A DNA stretch of 64,000 nt. Source: Selaginella tamariscina. Lineage: Eukaryota > Streptophyta > Lycopodiopsida > Selaginellales > Selaginellaceae. Shown in pieces: positions 34,995 to 45,146 of the stretch. The stretch's first letter is position 1. Each line of letters begins with the position of its first letter. The stretch is taken from contig PUQB01000148.1 of the NCBI GenBank assembly GCA_003024785.1, positions 248,001-312,000 of the forward strand, written 5' to 3'. A program made the position numbers and the translations under genes. The notes beneath the pieces are model-generated. The model was given only the letters and a program-made list of their open reading frames with translations. It had not been told where the DNA came from and searched no databases.

Positions 34995-35776
34995 CCTCCA
35001 TAGGAACTACTCCAGAAGGTGGTGCAGGAACATGTACCACAGCTGCAGGATTGGTTTGCAGGAACTGCTGACGGGATCTTTCCTGACGACGCTCGAACAA
35101 ACGGTTGTCGCACGAACGGCTTGTTGCATGATCTCGCTAATGTTTGGGCATCCGGTAACGTAAGAAGAAGGTCCTTCACGTCATCCCTCAACCCAAAACG
35201 GAAGTGTTCGATCAATGCAGTCTCTCCCATGGAATGTTCGTGCAAAGTTGCTGAAATTCGGATGCATAGAACGGAAGCTGGTCGGGATCCTTGGTGAGCT
35301 TTCGTAACTTGTGCATGCAGAACGGTACTTATCAGGATCCCAAAGCAGGCTTCAAAGGCAGCCACGAAACCTTCAAAGTCTTCCATCAATGGGTCGTCAC
35401 GCTCCAGCAAGGGGGCAACCCAAGCCGTGGAGATCCACTTAGTAAGGATGCCAAAAGGCCAACCTTTTGTGCATCCGTCGAGTAGCGGCGTGGTTGCATG
35501 CGGATCAAGAGCCGGATCTGATTCAGGAAACCTTGGAAATCGGCACGATTGCCACTGAACTTTTCTGGCATGCTAATCTTCGGCTCCGAAAAAAGTTGAT
35601 GAAGAGGGAACCACCGATGCCTGAGAGAGAGCCTACGCAGCAGCCTTGGAGGATGCATCAGCAGCTGCATGTGCCGCATTGGTGGAACCTTGCAGATCGG
35701 TGACCACTTGGCGCAAAGTGGCCAGCTCATGAAGCAACATTTGGTGCTCGCGTTGAAAGTGCTCAAAATCAGCCAT
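34995..35776 (-). pseudogene. gag of element E
   Basis: The likely start ATG is at 35776 (MADFEHFQREHQMLLHELAT), about 94 bp inside the 5' LTR, and begins with a coiled-coil-like stretch. The capsid part reads PEKFSGNRADFQGFLNQIRL and DAQKVGLLASLLSG (about 35600-35420) and FEGFVAAFEACFG (about 35382). Two frame changes separate these parts. The layout is typical of chromovirus gag. Confidence 0.85.
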
Positions 35777-35855
35777 GATCTATGAAAGAAAAAGGAAAGA
35801 AAACGAAGGAAAAGATCAAGAAAAAAAAGTAGCTGGGAAACGGAGAGCTATGAAA

Positions 35856-35869
35856 GCAGTTAATCAAAC
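35856..35869 (-). promoter_or_regulatory. Primer-binding position of element E: no tRNA-type site
   Basis: Directly inside the 5' LTR the coding strand reads GTTTGATTAACTGC. A tRNA primer site would start TGG; this does not. Its complement, GCAGTTAATCAAAC, resembles CAGTTATATCAACAC about 31 nt after the start of the LTR TATA box (36174-36160), i.e. the expected transcript 5' end. Element D has GTTTGAT at the same place (37563-37557). Confidence 0.5.
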
Positions 35870-36419
35870 TGTCAAGCCACGATCCAGGAACCAGGAAGAG
35901 AGCAGGATTCCAAGAACAAGGAAGGCTTGACTCAGGAAAGGACAGAGAGCGGACAGGAACTAGGAATCAGAGCAAGACGGAACGGATAGGATCCGAGAGA
36001 GACAAGAACAGGATAGGATCCGGGAGCCAGACAGGAAGGCACAGGACAGGATCCAGGAACAAGACAGGAACAGATAGGATCCAGAAGCGAGACAAGGAGA
36101 AACAAGAAGCAAGGAGCAAGAAAGAACGACAAGACAAGATTGATCGTAGTAAGACTGGTGTTGATATAACTGATTGTACAACAATTAGGTCGGAGCTTTT
36201 ATGCTCACAACTCCAAGCTAATCTAGTCATGAGTCTAATCTAGTCATGAGATAAGAATAGTGACCCTTATCCTCTAGGCATATCCTGTAGCATATCCTAT
36301 AGGCATATCCTGTAGCATATCCTATAGGATATCCTGTAGGAATATCCTGTAGGTATATCCTGTAACCCATATCTTGTATCCTGTATCCAGTATCCGGAAT
36401 CCTGTATCGGGTTGTGACA
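35870..36419 (-). repeat. 5' LTR of element E
   Basis: On the minus strand TGTCACAACCCG...GGCTTGACA, 550 bp, with about eight minisatellite units at 36275-36370 and TATA at 36196-36202. Confidence 0.95.
36196..36202 (-). promoter_or_regulatory. LTR TATA box (5' LTR of E)
   Basis: ATAAAAG on the minus strand followed by CTCCGACC; conserved in all three LTRs of the family. Confidence 0.55.
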
Positions 36420-36424
36420 CCAAT
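36420..36424. repeat. Target-site duplication CCAAT, right copy
   Basis: Matches 30252-30256. Confidence 0.92.
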
Positions 36425-37563
36425 CAGGATGTCACATGCAAAGGTCGACTGAGAAGATTGCAACATGGCTCGAACATGAAAAGGAATTGAAACACTGGAA
36501 GCTAGGTAGGAATCAATGGAAAGCACAGAGCCTTGAGAATCATCCAATCGAATGGTCCCTACTCGAACTAGCAAACTCTGTTTCCTAACGAGGCAAGTGA
36601 AGCTTTGTTTTCCAATAGGGTAAGTTGTCAAAGAGTAGCGGCACAAACTGGTCGACGAGGGCAAGCATTAACTTGGTGTTCTGGATCGGCACAATACCGA
36701 CAGAGATTGTTAGCCACTCATATGTGGCATTCAGCTTGAGGTAGTCATTGTCCCTGCTAAAAGAACTTAGTTTCATAAGAACAAGACCAAAAGTTGTAGG
36801 CATAAGAACCAAAAGTGAACGGTTTGAAGAAGTCCTCTCCTAACATTGCTCAAACAAGCGATTATCACATCAGACGACAAGTGCAATTGCTTTCAAAAGC
36901 ATCTTTGGATACAGCAACATGAGGAGAAGATCCTTTATGTCATCTCGGAGACTGACATGGAAATATTGTTTGAGAGACGCATCTTCAAATGAAACATTGT
37001 AGGAGATCATCATGAACTTTGAGGCGTAAGATGAAACATACCTAAAACCCTGTCGTAGGCGAGATAGCTTGTTGATGGCAACTTATTCCTGATCTGTCTC
37101 ACTAAACATCTCAGTGAAAACTCATTTGAACTTTGAAAAGCTATGAGACAAATGGAAGTGCTTCTCAACGATGGTATACTAACGAAGGGCAAATCTGGAG
37201 AGAAGAGATCCAATAAATATTACCTTTAGCTCATTGGTCAAATACCAAAGAGCATGAGTAGTCAAGCACAACTTGGTCTGGTTGAGGAAACCACGAAAAG
37301 AAGAGGTGCAATCCATTGAACTTAATTGGTAGACTCAGCTTGGGTTCACCTTGTGAAGCAACAACTTGAAGTCGGGAGAGATCAACCCGAAAAAGAGGAA
37401 GACTATATGTTCAGCTCTGCCTACACTATGGATCTTGTGACAACGAGCTCTTTAGCAAGTTGAACTTGTTCTGCATCCACATGCTGCAAGTCATCATAAA
37501 GGACCTCCAAAGTGTTCCGTAACTCTTGAATTGATGCCATGGAGTAGCTGAGAACGATCAAAC
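36425..37563 (-). pseudogene. gag and protease-side remnant of element D
   Basis: On the minus strand a zinc knuckle CRYCADPEHQVNAC (C-x2-C-x4-H-x4-C) lies at about 36700-36660 in a frame of its own. Upstream (37500-36800) are broken capsid-like pieces. Downstream (36560-36425) reads VGTIRLDDSQGSVLSIDSYL and SQSTFACDILIG, probably protease C-terminal sequence, cut off by insertion of E and continued at 30251. It is not translatable as a unit. Confidence 0.75.
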
Positions 37564-37980
37564 TGTCATGAACTTGAATTTGAGCAGGAACACTTTGTTT
37601 GCTATTAAGCAGAATACTTTGTCTGCCTACAAATGGAATAGACTACACCTATCGGTGGATAAGAGTTATTGTGAAAACTGAGATTGAATTGAATTAAATT
37701 GAATACAATGGTGGAGAAAAGTGTGTTGATCACTCTGACGGTTTTGGCCCTCAAAGCTCAAGCTTTACACTCAAGCCCATGCAAGTTGTGTGGTTGTGGC
37801 TATGTAAAGAAAGGGTGGTTGTTTTCTATGTTGTGGCCATGGATTTCATTAGGTGAAGGTGAAACTTCGCCATGTGCATGACATGTGAACTTGCCAAGTG
37901 CAAGGCAAGTAAACTCGCCAGGTGCAAGGCATGTGAACCACTAGGTGCAAGGCATGTGAAAACTTGTTTGGATCTTGACA
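37564..37980 (-). repeat. 5' LTR of element D
   Basis: Starts TGTCAAGATCCAAACAAG on the minus strand and ends CATGACA at 37564. It matches the 26383-26751 LTR but carries extra copies of a ~22-bp unit containing GTGCAAGGCATGTGAAC at 37880-37960. Confidence 0.75.
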
Positions 37981-39122
37981 CTTGGAACTATACAACAAGG
38001 AATCAATTGGGGAGTTTTAAATGACATTTATCAGAAGTACCATTCATTAAAACATAGTAAGGATCACAACAATCTTAGTTGTCTAGAACATTTCCTGCCA
38101 ACCACCAAGATTCAACTGTCAAAAGTTCAAGCACACATGAAGCACCATTGAAATCTTTGCCAAGCTCAAGGAGACGGGTACATTTCAAGGTACAAGGCCC
38201 AATTGGACAACATATATAAGATATTGTAGATAAAGAGTTGTTGCAGTTGCAAAGTTCTACAATTTCGCCATAGAAGAAAGGCAAGGAAAAGATTGTTCAA
38301 ATATCAGGTGAGTATCCTTAAATGATTCAATTTAAATTAATGTGATAGGTATTGACAATGATGATTCAAACAATGCAATTCATATCGCTTTTGCTAAACA
38401 CTACAAAGTGTAAAAGAGACAACTTGGCAATGCAAAACTACATGAAGGTAATTATACAACATATCTTGCATTCTTAAATTCTTATATATTAATTTTCTTG
38501 GTGTATGGGGTTTGTGGACAAATCCCACACCAATAAAATTTACTCTTTGCATCTTCCTTTCATGGGGTTCGCCAACGAACACCATGATGCAATCTTGCCT
38601 TCCCATTCATTACAAATTGCACGTTCTTATTAACTTTCATATTAAATTTTTTTTATGGTTAGATGCATATCCAAACACCATCCTTGAGATTGAGATCATT
38701 CATGATAATTACATTGAAATGGTCAATGTGTACCATTGCCACAAGATTTTTTATGACTATTGAAGGCTTAGTACATGGGTTAAGAAGGTTTGTGGTAAAA
38801 TAGGCAAATGTGTAATGTTTGACTTGCCGAATAACTTCCCTCTCTCTAATGAAACTTTGCCCAAGTGGAAGGAACTCATTAAAAACACATTACCCATGCA
38901 TTAGAACTCACCAATGGTTATCTTAGTCTCATCAGCATGCTCATCTTCATTCTTCCAATGTCTTTATATTAGGTTGATGTCCTAAAAACACTCTCCATTA
39001 AATACATTTAAAGAGTATTAATCAGGGTCTCTAGTTTACAACACAACTGTCCAAGCTCAAATTGGTATAAATATAAAAGGTACATTGTATTTTTTACTCA
39101 ATCATTTTTTAATTTTGCACTC
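37981..39122. other. AT-rich sequence, possible gene debris
   Basis: A plus-strand frame at 38512-38763 reads WLDAYPNTILEIEIIHDNYI and a following broken frame PNNFPLSNETLPKWKELIKN (about 38830-38890). They look protein-like but match no family I recognise. Confidence 0.3.
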
Positions 39123-39493
39123 ATGAAGGTGTTGTCTTGGAAATACCATGTCATTTGCCAAAGAGATCGTGAGTTGGTTAGAAATGATGGTATTGGATTT
39201 GTTCTCCCAGGATATAATAACAACACTGGCATTAATCTGAATGTCCTAAACGATGAAATGCTTGTGACTATACCTTTTCAAGCAGAGTACAAGAATTATA
39301 AGGAGCATCACTAAGATCAATGCAACTATTACTATAGTTATATGCACCACTACATGCTCTAGTTGTTGATTTTACAACCGATACGGGAAGTGTAGTTGCA
39401 CCTTATGTGACCACAAGACGATTGGTCTATGATATTGAAAGGATGGATTCACTCGTTGAAGACCAAAAACAAAAACTCATCACTAATAATTGA
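39123..39493 (+). pseudogene. Unidentified broken reading frame
   Basis: The first part (39123-39314) reads ELVRNDGIGFVLPGYNNNTG and LNVLNDEMLVTIPFQAEYKN; the second (39354-39493), after a stop, reads LVVDFTTDTGSVVAPYVTTR and LVYDIERMDSLVEDQKQKL. Composition is protein-like and the two parts are adjacent on one strand, suggesting one decayed gene. I do not recognise it. Confidence 0.35.
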
Positions 39494-39592
39494 AACTAAT
39501 AATTTGTAAATTTATAAATTTAATTCAATCCCATTATATTAATTCAATGAGTAATTTTAATTTTCATAAGAAGAATTTAATAAACATTTTGG

Positions 39593-39727
39593 AGTTTCTT
39601 AAGTAATATTTCAAGTTACCAAACTATGCTAAGTTATAAGGAAGTTTCTTAAGCAAATATTTCAAGTTGCTAAACTATATTAAGAAGTTTTTTAAGCAAA
39701 TATTTCAAGTTGCCAAACTATGCTAAG
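39593..39727 (+). repeat. ~50-bp tandem repeat, three units
   Basis: Three imperfect units contain GTTTCTTAAG(C/T)AA, ATATTTCAAGTTRCYAAACT and ATRYTAAG; the unit length varies from 47 to 56 bp. Confidence 0.75.
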
Positions 39728-40103
39728 GAGAAAACCAAAAAGACAAACTTTGCTTCTTGATGTATTTATTTATGATAAGCCTTATTAACAAATCCCACTT
39801 GTTGCTAACGAAATTATAACTTTTTGAATAATTTATTCTTATTATATTTTAATGTCATTTGTCAAAAACATTAAGTATAGCATTTTATTTTTTTAAACTA
39901 CCAAATTTTATTAATTATGAAATTTCAAATTTCAAATTTTATTTTTTATTTTTAAAATTGATCATGAAACATAATTAAACTAATTTTTTAAAACTTCAAC
40001 TGGTGAACTTAATTTGAATTCAAACTTTAAAATACAAATTGATAACACAAAATGCATCCAACCTTTATGTTTTGCGTTTGCATATTCACGGCAGTGACTT
40101 TTT
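39728..40103. other. AT-rich sequence, nothing recognised
   Basis: Short A/T-rich runs only. Confidence 0.5.
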
Positions 40104-42572
40104 TCAAGTGTAAAATCTGTATAATAAAACCCTAAAAATTATGTCTTTAAAATACAAATTTTGCACACGAAAATGAGCACTCATTCGTGGACAAGCATCT
40201 TGCCAAATGACTCCAATGGTGTATCCAGCATGTGGAGGAGCTCTAATCTCCCACAAAGTAGCCAGTTGTGGCAGTAAGTACATGCTCCCTGGAGATGAGT
40301 TCACCAAGTTTTGGATTTGGGTCAATTTGGATTTCCAACATATACAGCCTGCAGATTAATCTGATTAATATTGAGTGTAATCAACTGTTTATGCCCGCCC
40401 TGAGAGAATATAATGCTGGACATACATAGACACCGTGACATACACACATAAACGAGTGTGTGTTTAGAGAAAATGTTTAGAGCATGAGAGGTTGGTTCTC
40501 CTCTCGAGTCCTCAAATAGGTCTTCTCGAATCCTCAAATATAAGTCTCGCAGCAAAATCAAGAGAGCCGCACCATCCCACTTGGTACTCTCCATCTCCTT
40601 AAACTTCTTCATCATCTCCTCCACCTCGATTCTCCTCTTGAAATCCTCTATGCACATATTCTCTATCAGCCTTGTCTTTCTCCGCCACTTCATACATCAG
40701 CCGCTGGTGGATGCTCGCCACGTCTCCAACGTCTGCTGCACCGCTGGCCTGGCTTGGGTTTGGGCACGCCACCAGCTGCATGTTGTCAGAGCTCGAAGCT
40801 TGTCTTAACACTTCCCGCTACACCAAACCAAGTTTATCAAACCACATATACACACGTATGTAGATGTGTGTGGAGAGAGAGAGCATATGCTAAATACAAA
40901 CGTTTTAATACGGCACACAACATCAAATATAACACAATAAAATTTATGTACAAGACACACACGTAGACACATCCAAGTAGAGAATATGTACAACATCTAT
41001 GTAGATACATATAAAGTACGTATATATGGCATATGAACACAGGAATACACATATATGTAAACAAGCAACACAAACAAAAATCAATGATCTATAAGACAGA
41101 CAAACCCCACCCCCTTCTCTCTCACACACACACAAAAATGAAAACACAATACATATAGTATTTCCAGCGGCTAGATGAGGATAATTCTGAACGTTAGTTA
41201 CTGAGGCCAGAGTTGGAAGGCGGACAAGGGAGTCCTCCACCTGTTGGATTAAAAGTCCCTTAATTGAATACTGAAAAGTCTAGTTAAATACATACACACG
41301 CATGGACACACACCCATGCATACAAAAATGATTGCCTACGTACCATTCAGCTGTCACATGATCATTAATCGACGGAGCCGTGGCCTTGGTAGAATGTACC
41401 TGTTGAATATATATATATATATATATATGCCTATATTTATATAAAGGAGTGTTATGTATTTATGTTCTATAAACAAAAGAATATAGAACATAAATACTTA
41501 CAATGGTCCAACTAGTTAAGTTTCCACCAAGGTTCAGGTCTCATGGCTCCATAGAAATGTCCTCAGTACCATCGCATGAAACTCCGGCTGTTGGATAAAC
41601 TAGTTCATACACACCCACATGTGAAACCACAAATAGAAATTCACATTGGGTAGTATACATAAATAAGTTTACCATAATTGGAAGCTTTGTTAGTGCAGCA
41701 TCCACATGGACTTATCTCACTCTGTAATGTCAAAAACTTATTAAAAAAGTACACAACAGAATTAAATAAGATATACATCATAACGGGACGTAAATTCCTA
41801 GTTGAATTCAATAGTTTAATATATTATTTTTAAGTGTACAGTTAGAGTATGTCATATATATTAATGAATTGAGTGAATATCAGTACTTATTGAAGAGGAT
41901 TAACTTAGAAACTTACTATTTTCTTAGTTATCTTCGTAGTAATTCTAATTAGGCTGAACCAGTTTTGAACACATCCATAGCTTCCCGTTGTTCTTTCTAC
42001 ACATACCCTGATTTTCCCTCGTGATGAACACATTGGGGCTGTCCATCTCATCCTGCATGATCCTTGGCTCCATGTCCGCCTTCCTCTTCTTGCTTGCCTC
42101 TTGGGGTTGCCCATCACATCCTGCAAGATCGTTGGCACCTTCCTCTCCTGCACCTGGTCCCCTCTATCCTTTTATTGTGACATTTTGAGTACACGGATAA
42201 ATATTATACTGACTAAATAGTTTAAATAATGTACTGACATCACGAGACAAGTCGCACTTCCAGCAAGGCTGTGTTGTGTGTTACTGAGGAGTAACACCAT
42301 CAACGCCGTGTTGTGGAACATGAGCGCCATCACACTTCTCGCACACAAGAGTAACACCGTGTTGTAGAGTGTCCACAAATTTCTGCCCATCACATCCCAC
42401 ACAGAGAACTTGCACCAACATGACTTACAAGCCAATTAAGATACACATGCTGTTGGAGGTTACTTTTCCTCTCGCATATTGCTTGTTTGTTGGGCAAATT
42501 GAAAATCTACATCATGAACTTGGCTAGATGACAATCTCTTGGGATACCTCTGGTGCCCTTCATGAGCAAAAA
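40104..42572 (-). CDS. Candidate multi-exon gene of unknown function (possibly decayed)
   Basis: Several less AT-rich islands on the minus strand have plant-like splice signals. Candidate exons, 5' to 3': 42572-42464; 42424-42285 (zinc-finger-like, listed apart); 42163-42007 (ANDLAGCDGQPQEASKKRKA, NLS-like KKRK); 41721-41673 (SEISPCGCCTNKASNY); 41587-41502; 41399-41340; from 40240 on the 3' side of an AT-rich intron at 41240 (EDSLVRLPTLASVTNVQN); 40811-40490 (SIHQRLMYEVAEKDKADR, and in another frame EVEEMMKKFKEMESTKWDGA); 40325-40104 (PQLATLWEIRAPPHAGYTIG). The joins 41673/41587 and 41502/41399 keep one frame, with one in-frame TGA in the middle exon. Other joins were not resolved. It may be a real gene with my exon edges wrong, or a young pseudogene. 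The 62-kb copies share pieces of it. Confidence 0.4.
41407..41428. repeat. (TA)n microsatellite
   Basis: Alternating A/T run in a putative intron of the minus-strand candidate gene. Confidence 0.85.
42285..42424 (-). other. Candidate exon with LSD1-like zinc finger
   Basis: One frame reads VQVLCVGCDGQKFVDTLQHG then VTLVCEKCDGAHVPQ. LSD1-type fingers of plant cell-death regulators have C-x2-C, a hydrophobic stretch, a G-[AV]-[TS] turn, then V-x-C-x2-C; the same order is present here, with 16 residues between the cysteine pairs where LSD1 fingers have 14. A donor-like CA|GTAACAC ends the exon. LSD1 fingers bind proteins or DNA. Family assignment is an inference from the motif only. Confidence 0.4.
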
Positions 42573-43079
42573 CTGCATAATGAATAGAACATAATACACA
42601 AACATAATCTTATAATTGTTTTTATGTTTATTAAATTTAACATTTTTTTTCATATAAAATTGGATTTATGAATTAACATTTCCTCTTAAAATTATATTAT
42701 CATTGTGTTGTATATCAAATTAACGAATTTTAATGAATATCCCAGAAATAAATAAAATTATTAATTAATTAATTTTTAATTTGATTGGAAATCACAAAAG
42801 AAAATACAAATAATTATGTACTGAATTTATTATAATGCAAACTATCAAAAATTTAGATCCAAGAACATTGTTACAAAGCATTGTCCATGTAATATGCATC
42901 AAGGGTAGTGAGACATCAGCAGTAATGAAAGTCCACAAGAGCAATGATGTCCATAGAAGAGGGTAGCTAGATCTTGACAGGTTCCTACATGGAGACAGAA
43001 ATCACAATGTCAATGGTGTTCTCAACTACTAAGTAAGCCACGGGCACACTCTAGAATTATTAAATCCAAACTTTGTACC
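42573..43079. other. AT-rich sequence with one low-AT island
   Basis: The island at 42870-43055 has minus-strand frames such as VAYLVVENTIDIVISVSM and LPSSMDIIALVDFHYC separated by stops. It is possibly a further decayed exon or a repeat fragment. Confidence 0.3.
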
Positions 43080-44060
43080 TTATTATTTTAAGAATAACAA
43101 GCCCTCAAATATTCATGTTATTTTCTAAATATTCATTTTATTTTTCCATTTAGAGCAGAAGAGAACAGCTACAATATTTTCATGAACCATTGTGAAGATG
43201 AACTATTGCATATTATAAAGTTCAAGGTAATCACAGGTAATCACGGATCATAAATTATGGTATAGGATATATATGTATATAGATCCATAGATGCTATGAA
43301 TTAATAAATGGTGCTTTTGCTGTTTTATTTTCTGAATGTATTCTTTCATTCTATACACATTCTTTCACGGTATATGAGGCATGCATATGTTGATTTGAAA
43401 CTCATTTTAAAGTCATTTATTTTTATTTATTTATTAATTTTGTTTCCTTTCAAAAGTAGCATATTATCATGACTTTTAATTATATTGCACATAACGGTAA
43501 GTGCAAGTGCAAAGTCAGTCCATTGTTGTCAGATAATGCTTCTTATTAATTCATTGTCCTGAAAAATGAAAAGAGATTATGAGGCTTGATTAAGGGTGTT
43601 AAGATAGGACTTGGTTTTGTCACATGACTGGAGGGAGACTTATGATTATCAGTTGGGTAAATTCAAAGAACGAGATCACCCAGCAAAGCATCTACTTCTC
43701 AGGCATGTATCACAACAACAAGTAAGTAACGTGATAAGGATAACCGAACATTCCTCATAGAGTTCCATCTCTAGGGCAGGGAACTAAAAGAATTTTTTGT
43801 ATCTTTGGTGCGTGATTTGCAAGGAATTCGACCCTGTAAGGCGCAATCACTGTCGAATTAAGCTTGGAACTAACATAGCTATGTATGAAGGAGCCAGGAG
43901 ATTCACCACAAACGATCGATAAAGACTATGCATTCGGGTTTTAGAGACTCAAGCCACTGCTTGACAATCTTGCACTAGGGAATCTCGTGACGCATTGAAA
44001 CATCATTATTTCTTTGCCCTATGCATGGAAAACTGCTGCTACCCATATGCATTGTAGACA
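43080..44060 (+). repeat. Repeat family H, copy 2
   Basis: Direct-orientation relative of 21955-22560, longer because of an inserted or retained stretch at 43230-43730. One frame reads RELKEFFVSLVRDLQGIRP. See copy 1. Confidence 0.6.
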
Positions 44061-44173
44061 GCTTAAGCAGCCCATTCAAAGGCCACCTACAAGGGTCCAT
44101 CGTTAAAGATTTACATTTGTATCTTTTGCCTTTGAAGGTCCTCACGACTTTTGTCATACCATCTACTTGCATG

Positions 44174-44175
<2 letters not shown>

Positions 44176-44213
<38 letters not shown>

Positions 44214-44222
44214 GGGGGGGGT
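44176..44222. repeat. (GT)n followed by a G run
   Basis: About 17 GT dinucleotides run into eleven G. A second shorter (GT)n lies at 44795-44814. Confidence 0.9.
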
Positions 44223-44377
44223 GTCATATTTGAATTACTCAGATTTTGGTTAATCCACAAAGGAACAGAAACTCGTCTCATTCATTATTTGTGAAGTGTG
44301 AGACACACATATTGGTATGTATATCTAAATGTGTGTGGATATGTATGCACGTAGGTGGGTATATGTTCAGCCCACTG

Positions 44378-44488
44378 GGTATATGTTCAGACATGATTAT
44401 TGCCACTGGATTGGTGTCAAGTCATCCATATGCAATAGCTGGATTTCTTTGCAGCATACTGACCTTCTTGTCTTTTACTGATAAATAG
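44378..44488 (+). other. Exon-like fragment related to the 62-63 kb family
   Basis: The 32 bases from CTGGATTGGTGTCAAGTCAT are nearly identical to 63160-63191, after which similarity ends. One frame reads ATGLVSSHPYAIAGFLCSIL. It lies 1.8 kb upstream of, and divergent from, the candidate minus-strand gene at 40.1-42.6 kb, an arrangement repeated at 62-64 kb. Confidence 0.45.
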
Positions 44489-45040
44489 AACTACACACAC
44501 GGACACTTATCGATTGGCATTGTGGTTGTGCTCACGTAGACTAAGCTTTATAGATTCTTTACAATAGGGAGGGGGTGCTAAACCAATGCCCGTTTCTACG
44601 TGGAAACATTCTCTTTACACATGTTTCTGAAGGTATGTATATCTGTTTACATGTACACCCAATGTTCCTGGTGTGTATCTCCGTCTATGGACATGTAGTG
44701 TGGATACATGTGTGTGCGTGTACGCTTCCATGCTTTATATGGGCCTTTAAACTTGTTTTCGAAATTAAGTGTTAATGTATATATGGTGATATATGGTGTG
44801 TGTGTGTGTGTGTTGTGTGAGTGTGAGAGAGAGAGTTCCGCCACTATATGCAAACTCTTAAAGAATCCATTAGGTCCTTCACAACGTTACGCTTATTCCA
44901 ATCAAGTTCACACCATGACCTGTGTATGTATGTTTGCATGTATGTACATGTATAAATCATACATGTGCATGCATTTATAAACATGTATTTATAAAGGTGG
45001 TCCACGAGAAACAACCTCAATTATCTCCCCACGGAACCTA
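44489..45040. other. Upstream region of PPR-A, microsatellite-rich
   Basis: Contains (GT)n and CATGTAT-type simple sequence. A possible plus-strand exon at 44836-44920 (HYMQTLKESIRSFTTLRLFQ) lies between a GAGAGAGAG acceptor-like site and a CCT|GTGTATG donor-like site; weak. Confidence 0.3.
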
Positions 45041-45047
45041 GTCTTGT

Positions 45048-45057
45048 ACCTATATAA
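45048..45057 (+). promoter_or_regulatory. Probable TATA box of PPR-A
   Basis: CCTATATAAGTA lies about 95 bp before the PPR-A start codon, the only good TATA element in the upstream 300 bp. Confidence 0.5.
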
Positions 45058-45146
45058 GTATGAAGTGCATATGTATTTGTGCTCAACACATATACACGTA
45101 GAGCGTCGCCTTCACTACTAACCAATTACAATGTAATGCACTTCAA

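Larger units (their letters stand above)
30257..36419 (-). mobile_element. Ty3/gypsy chromovirus E (family A/E), complete structure
   Basis: This 6163-bp minus-strand element has two LTRs (550 and 570 bp), a CCAAT target duplication, a purine tract next to the 3' LTR, gag, protease, RT, RNase H, integrase and chromodomain. Coding frames are interrupted by several frameshifts, and the LTRs differ by many small indels and substitutions, so it is neither intact nor very recent, yet it is younger than its host element D. Element A at 1-2799 is a sister copy. Confidence 0.95.
26383..37980 (-). mobile_element. Old Ty3/gypsy chromovirus D, split by element E
   Basis: This is a minus-strand element whose two LTRs (about 26383-26751 and 37564-37980) flank gag, pol and chromodomain remnants, with the younger element E inserted at 30252/36424. 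Without E it is about 5.4 kb, a normal chromovirus size. Flanks CTTAG (26378-26382) and CTTGG (37981-37985) may be an eroded 5-bp target duplication. It is related to E (similar RT and chromodomain wording) but far more decayed. Confidence 0.85.

Noticed and set aside
35856..35869. tRNA-iMet primer site in element E
   Set aside because: No TGG start next to the LTR; the sequence does not fit TGGTATCAGAGC.
39354..39493. Retroviral-type protease from the DTGS word in LVVDFTTDTGSVVAP
   Set aside because: No flap or ILGMDWL-type signature and no neighbouring gag or RT; a four-residue word is not enough.
40837..41240. Minus-strand frames rich in C, Y, V (for example ICIVFSFLCVCERE)
   Set aside because: They are translations of (AC)n/(TG)n-rich intron-like sequence.
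44021..44233. Frame ending in a poly-CV tail
   Set aside because: The tail is the (GT)n microsatellite; the upstream part is repeat family H.
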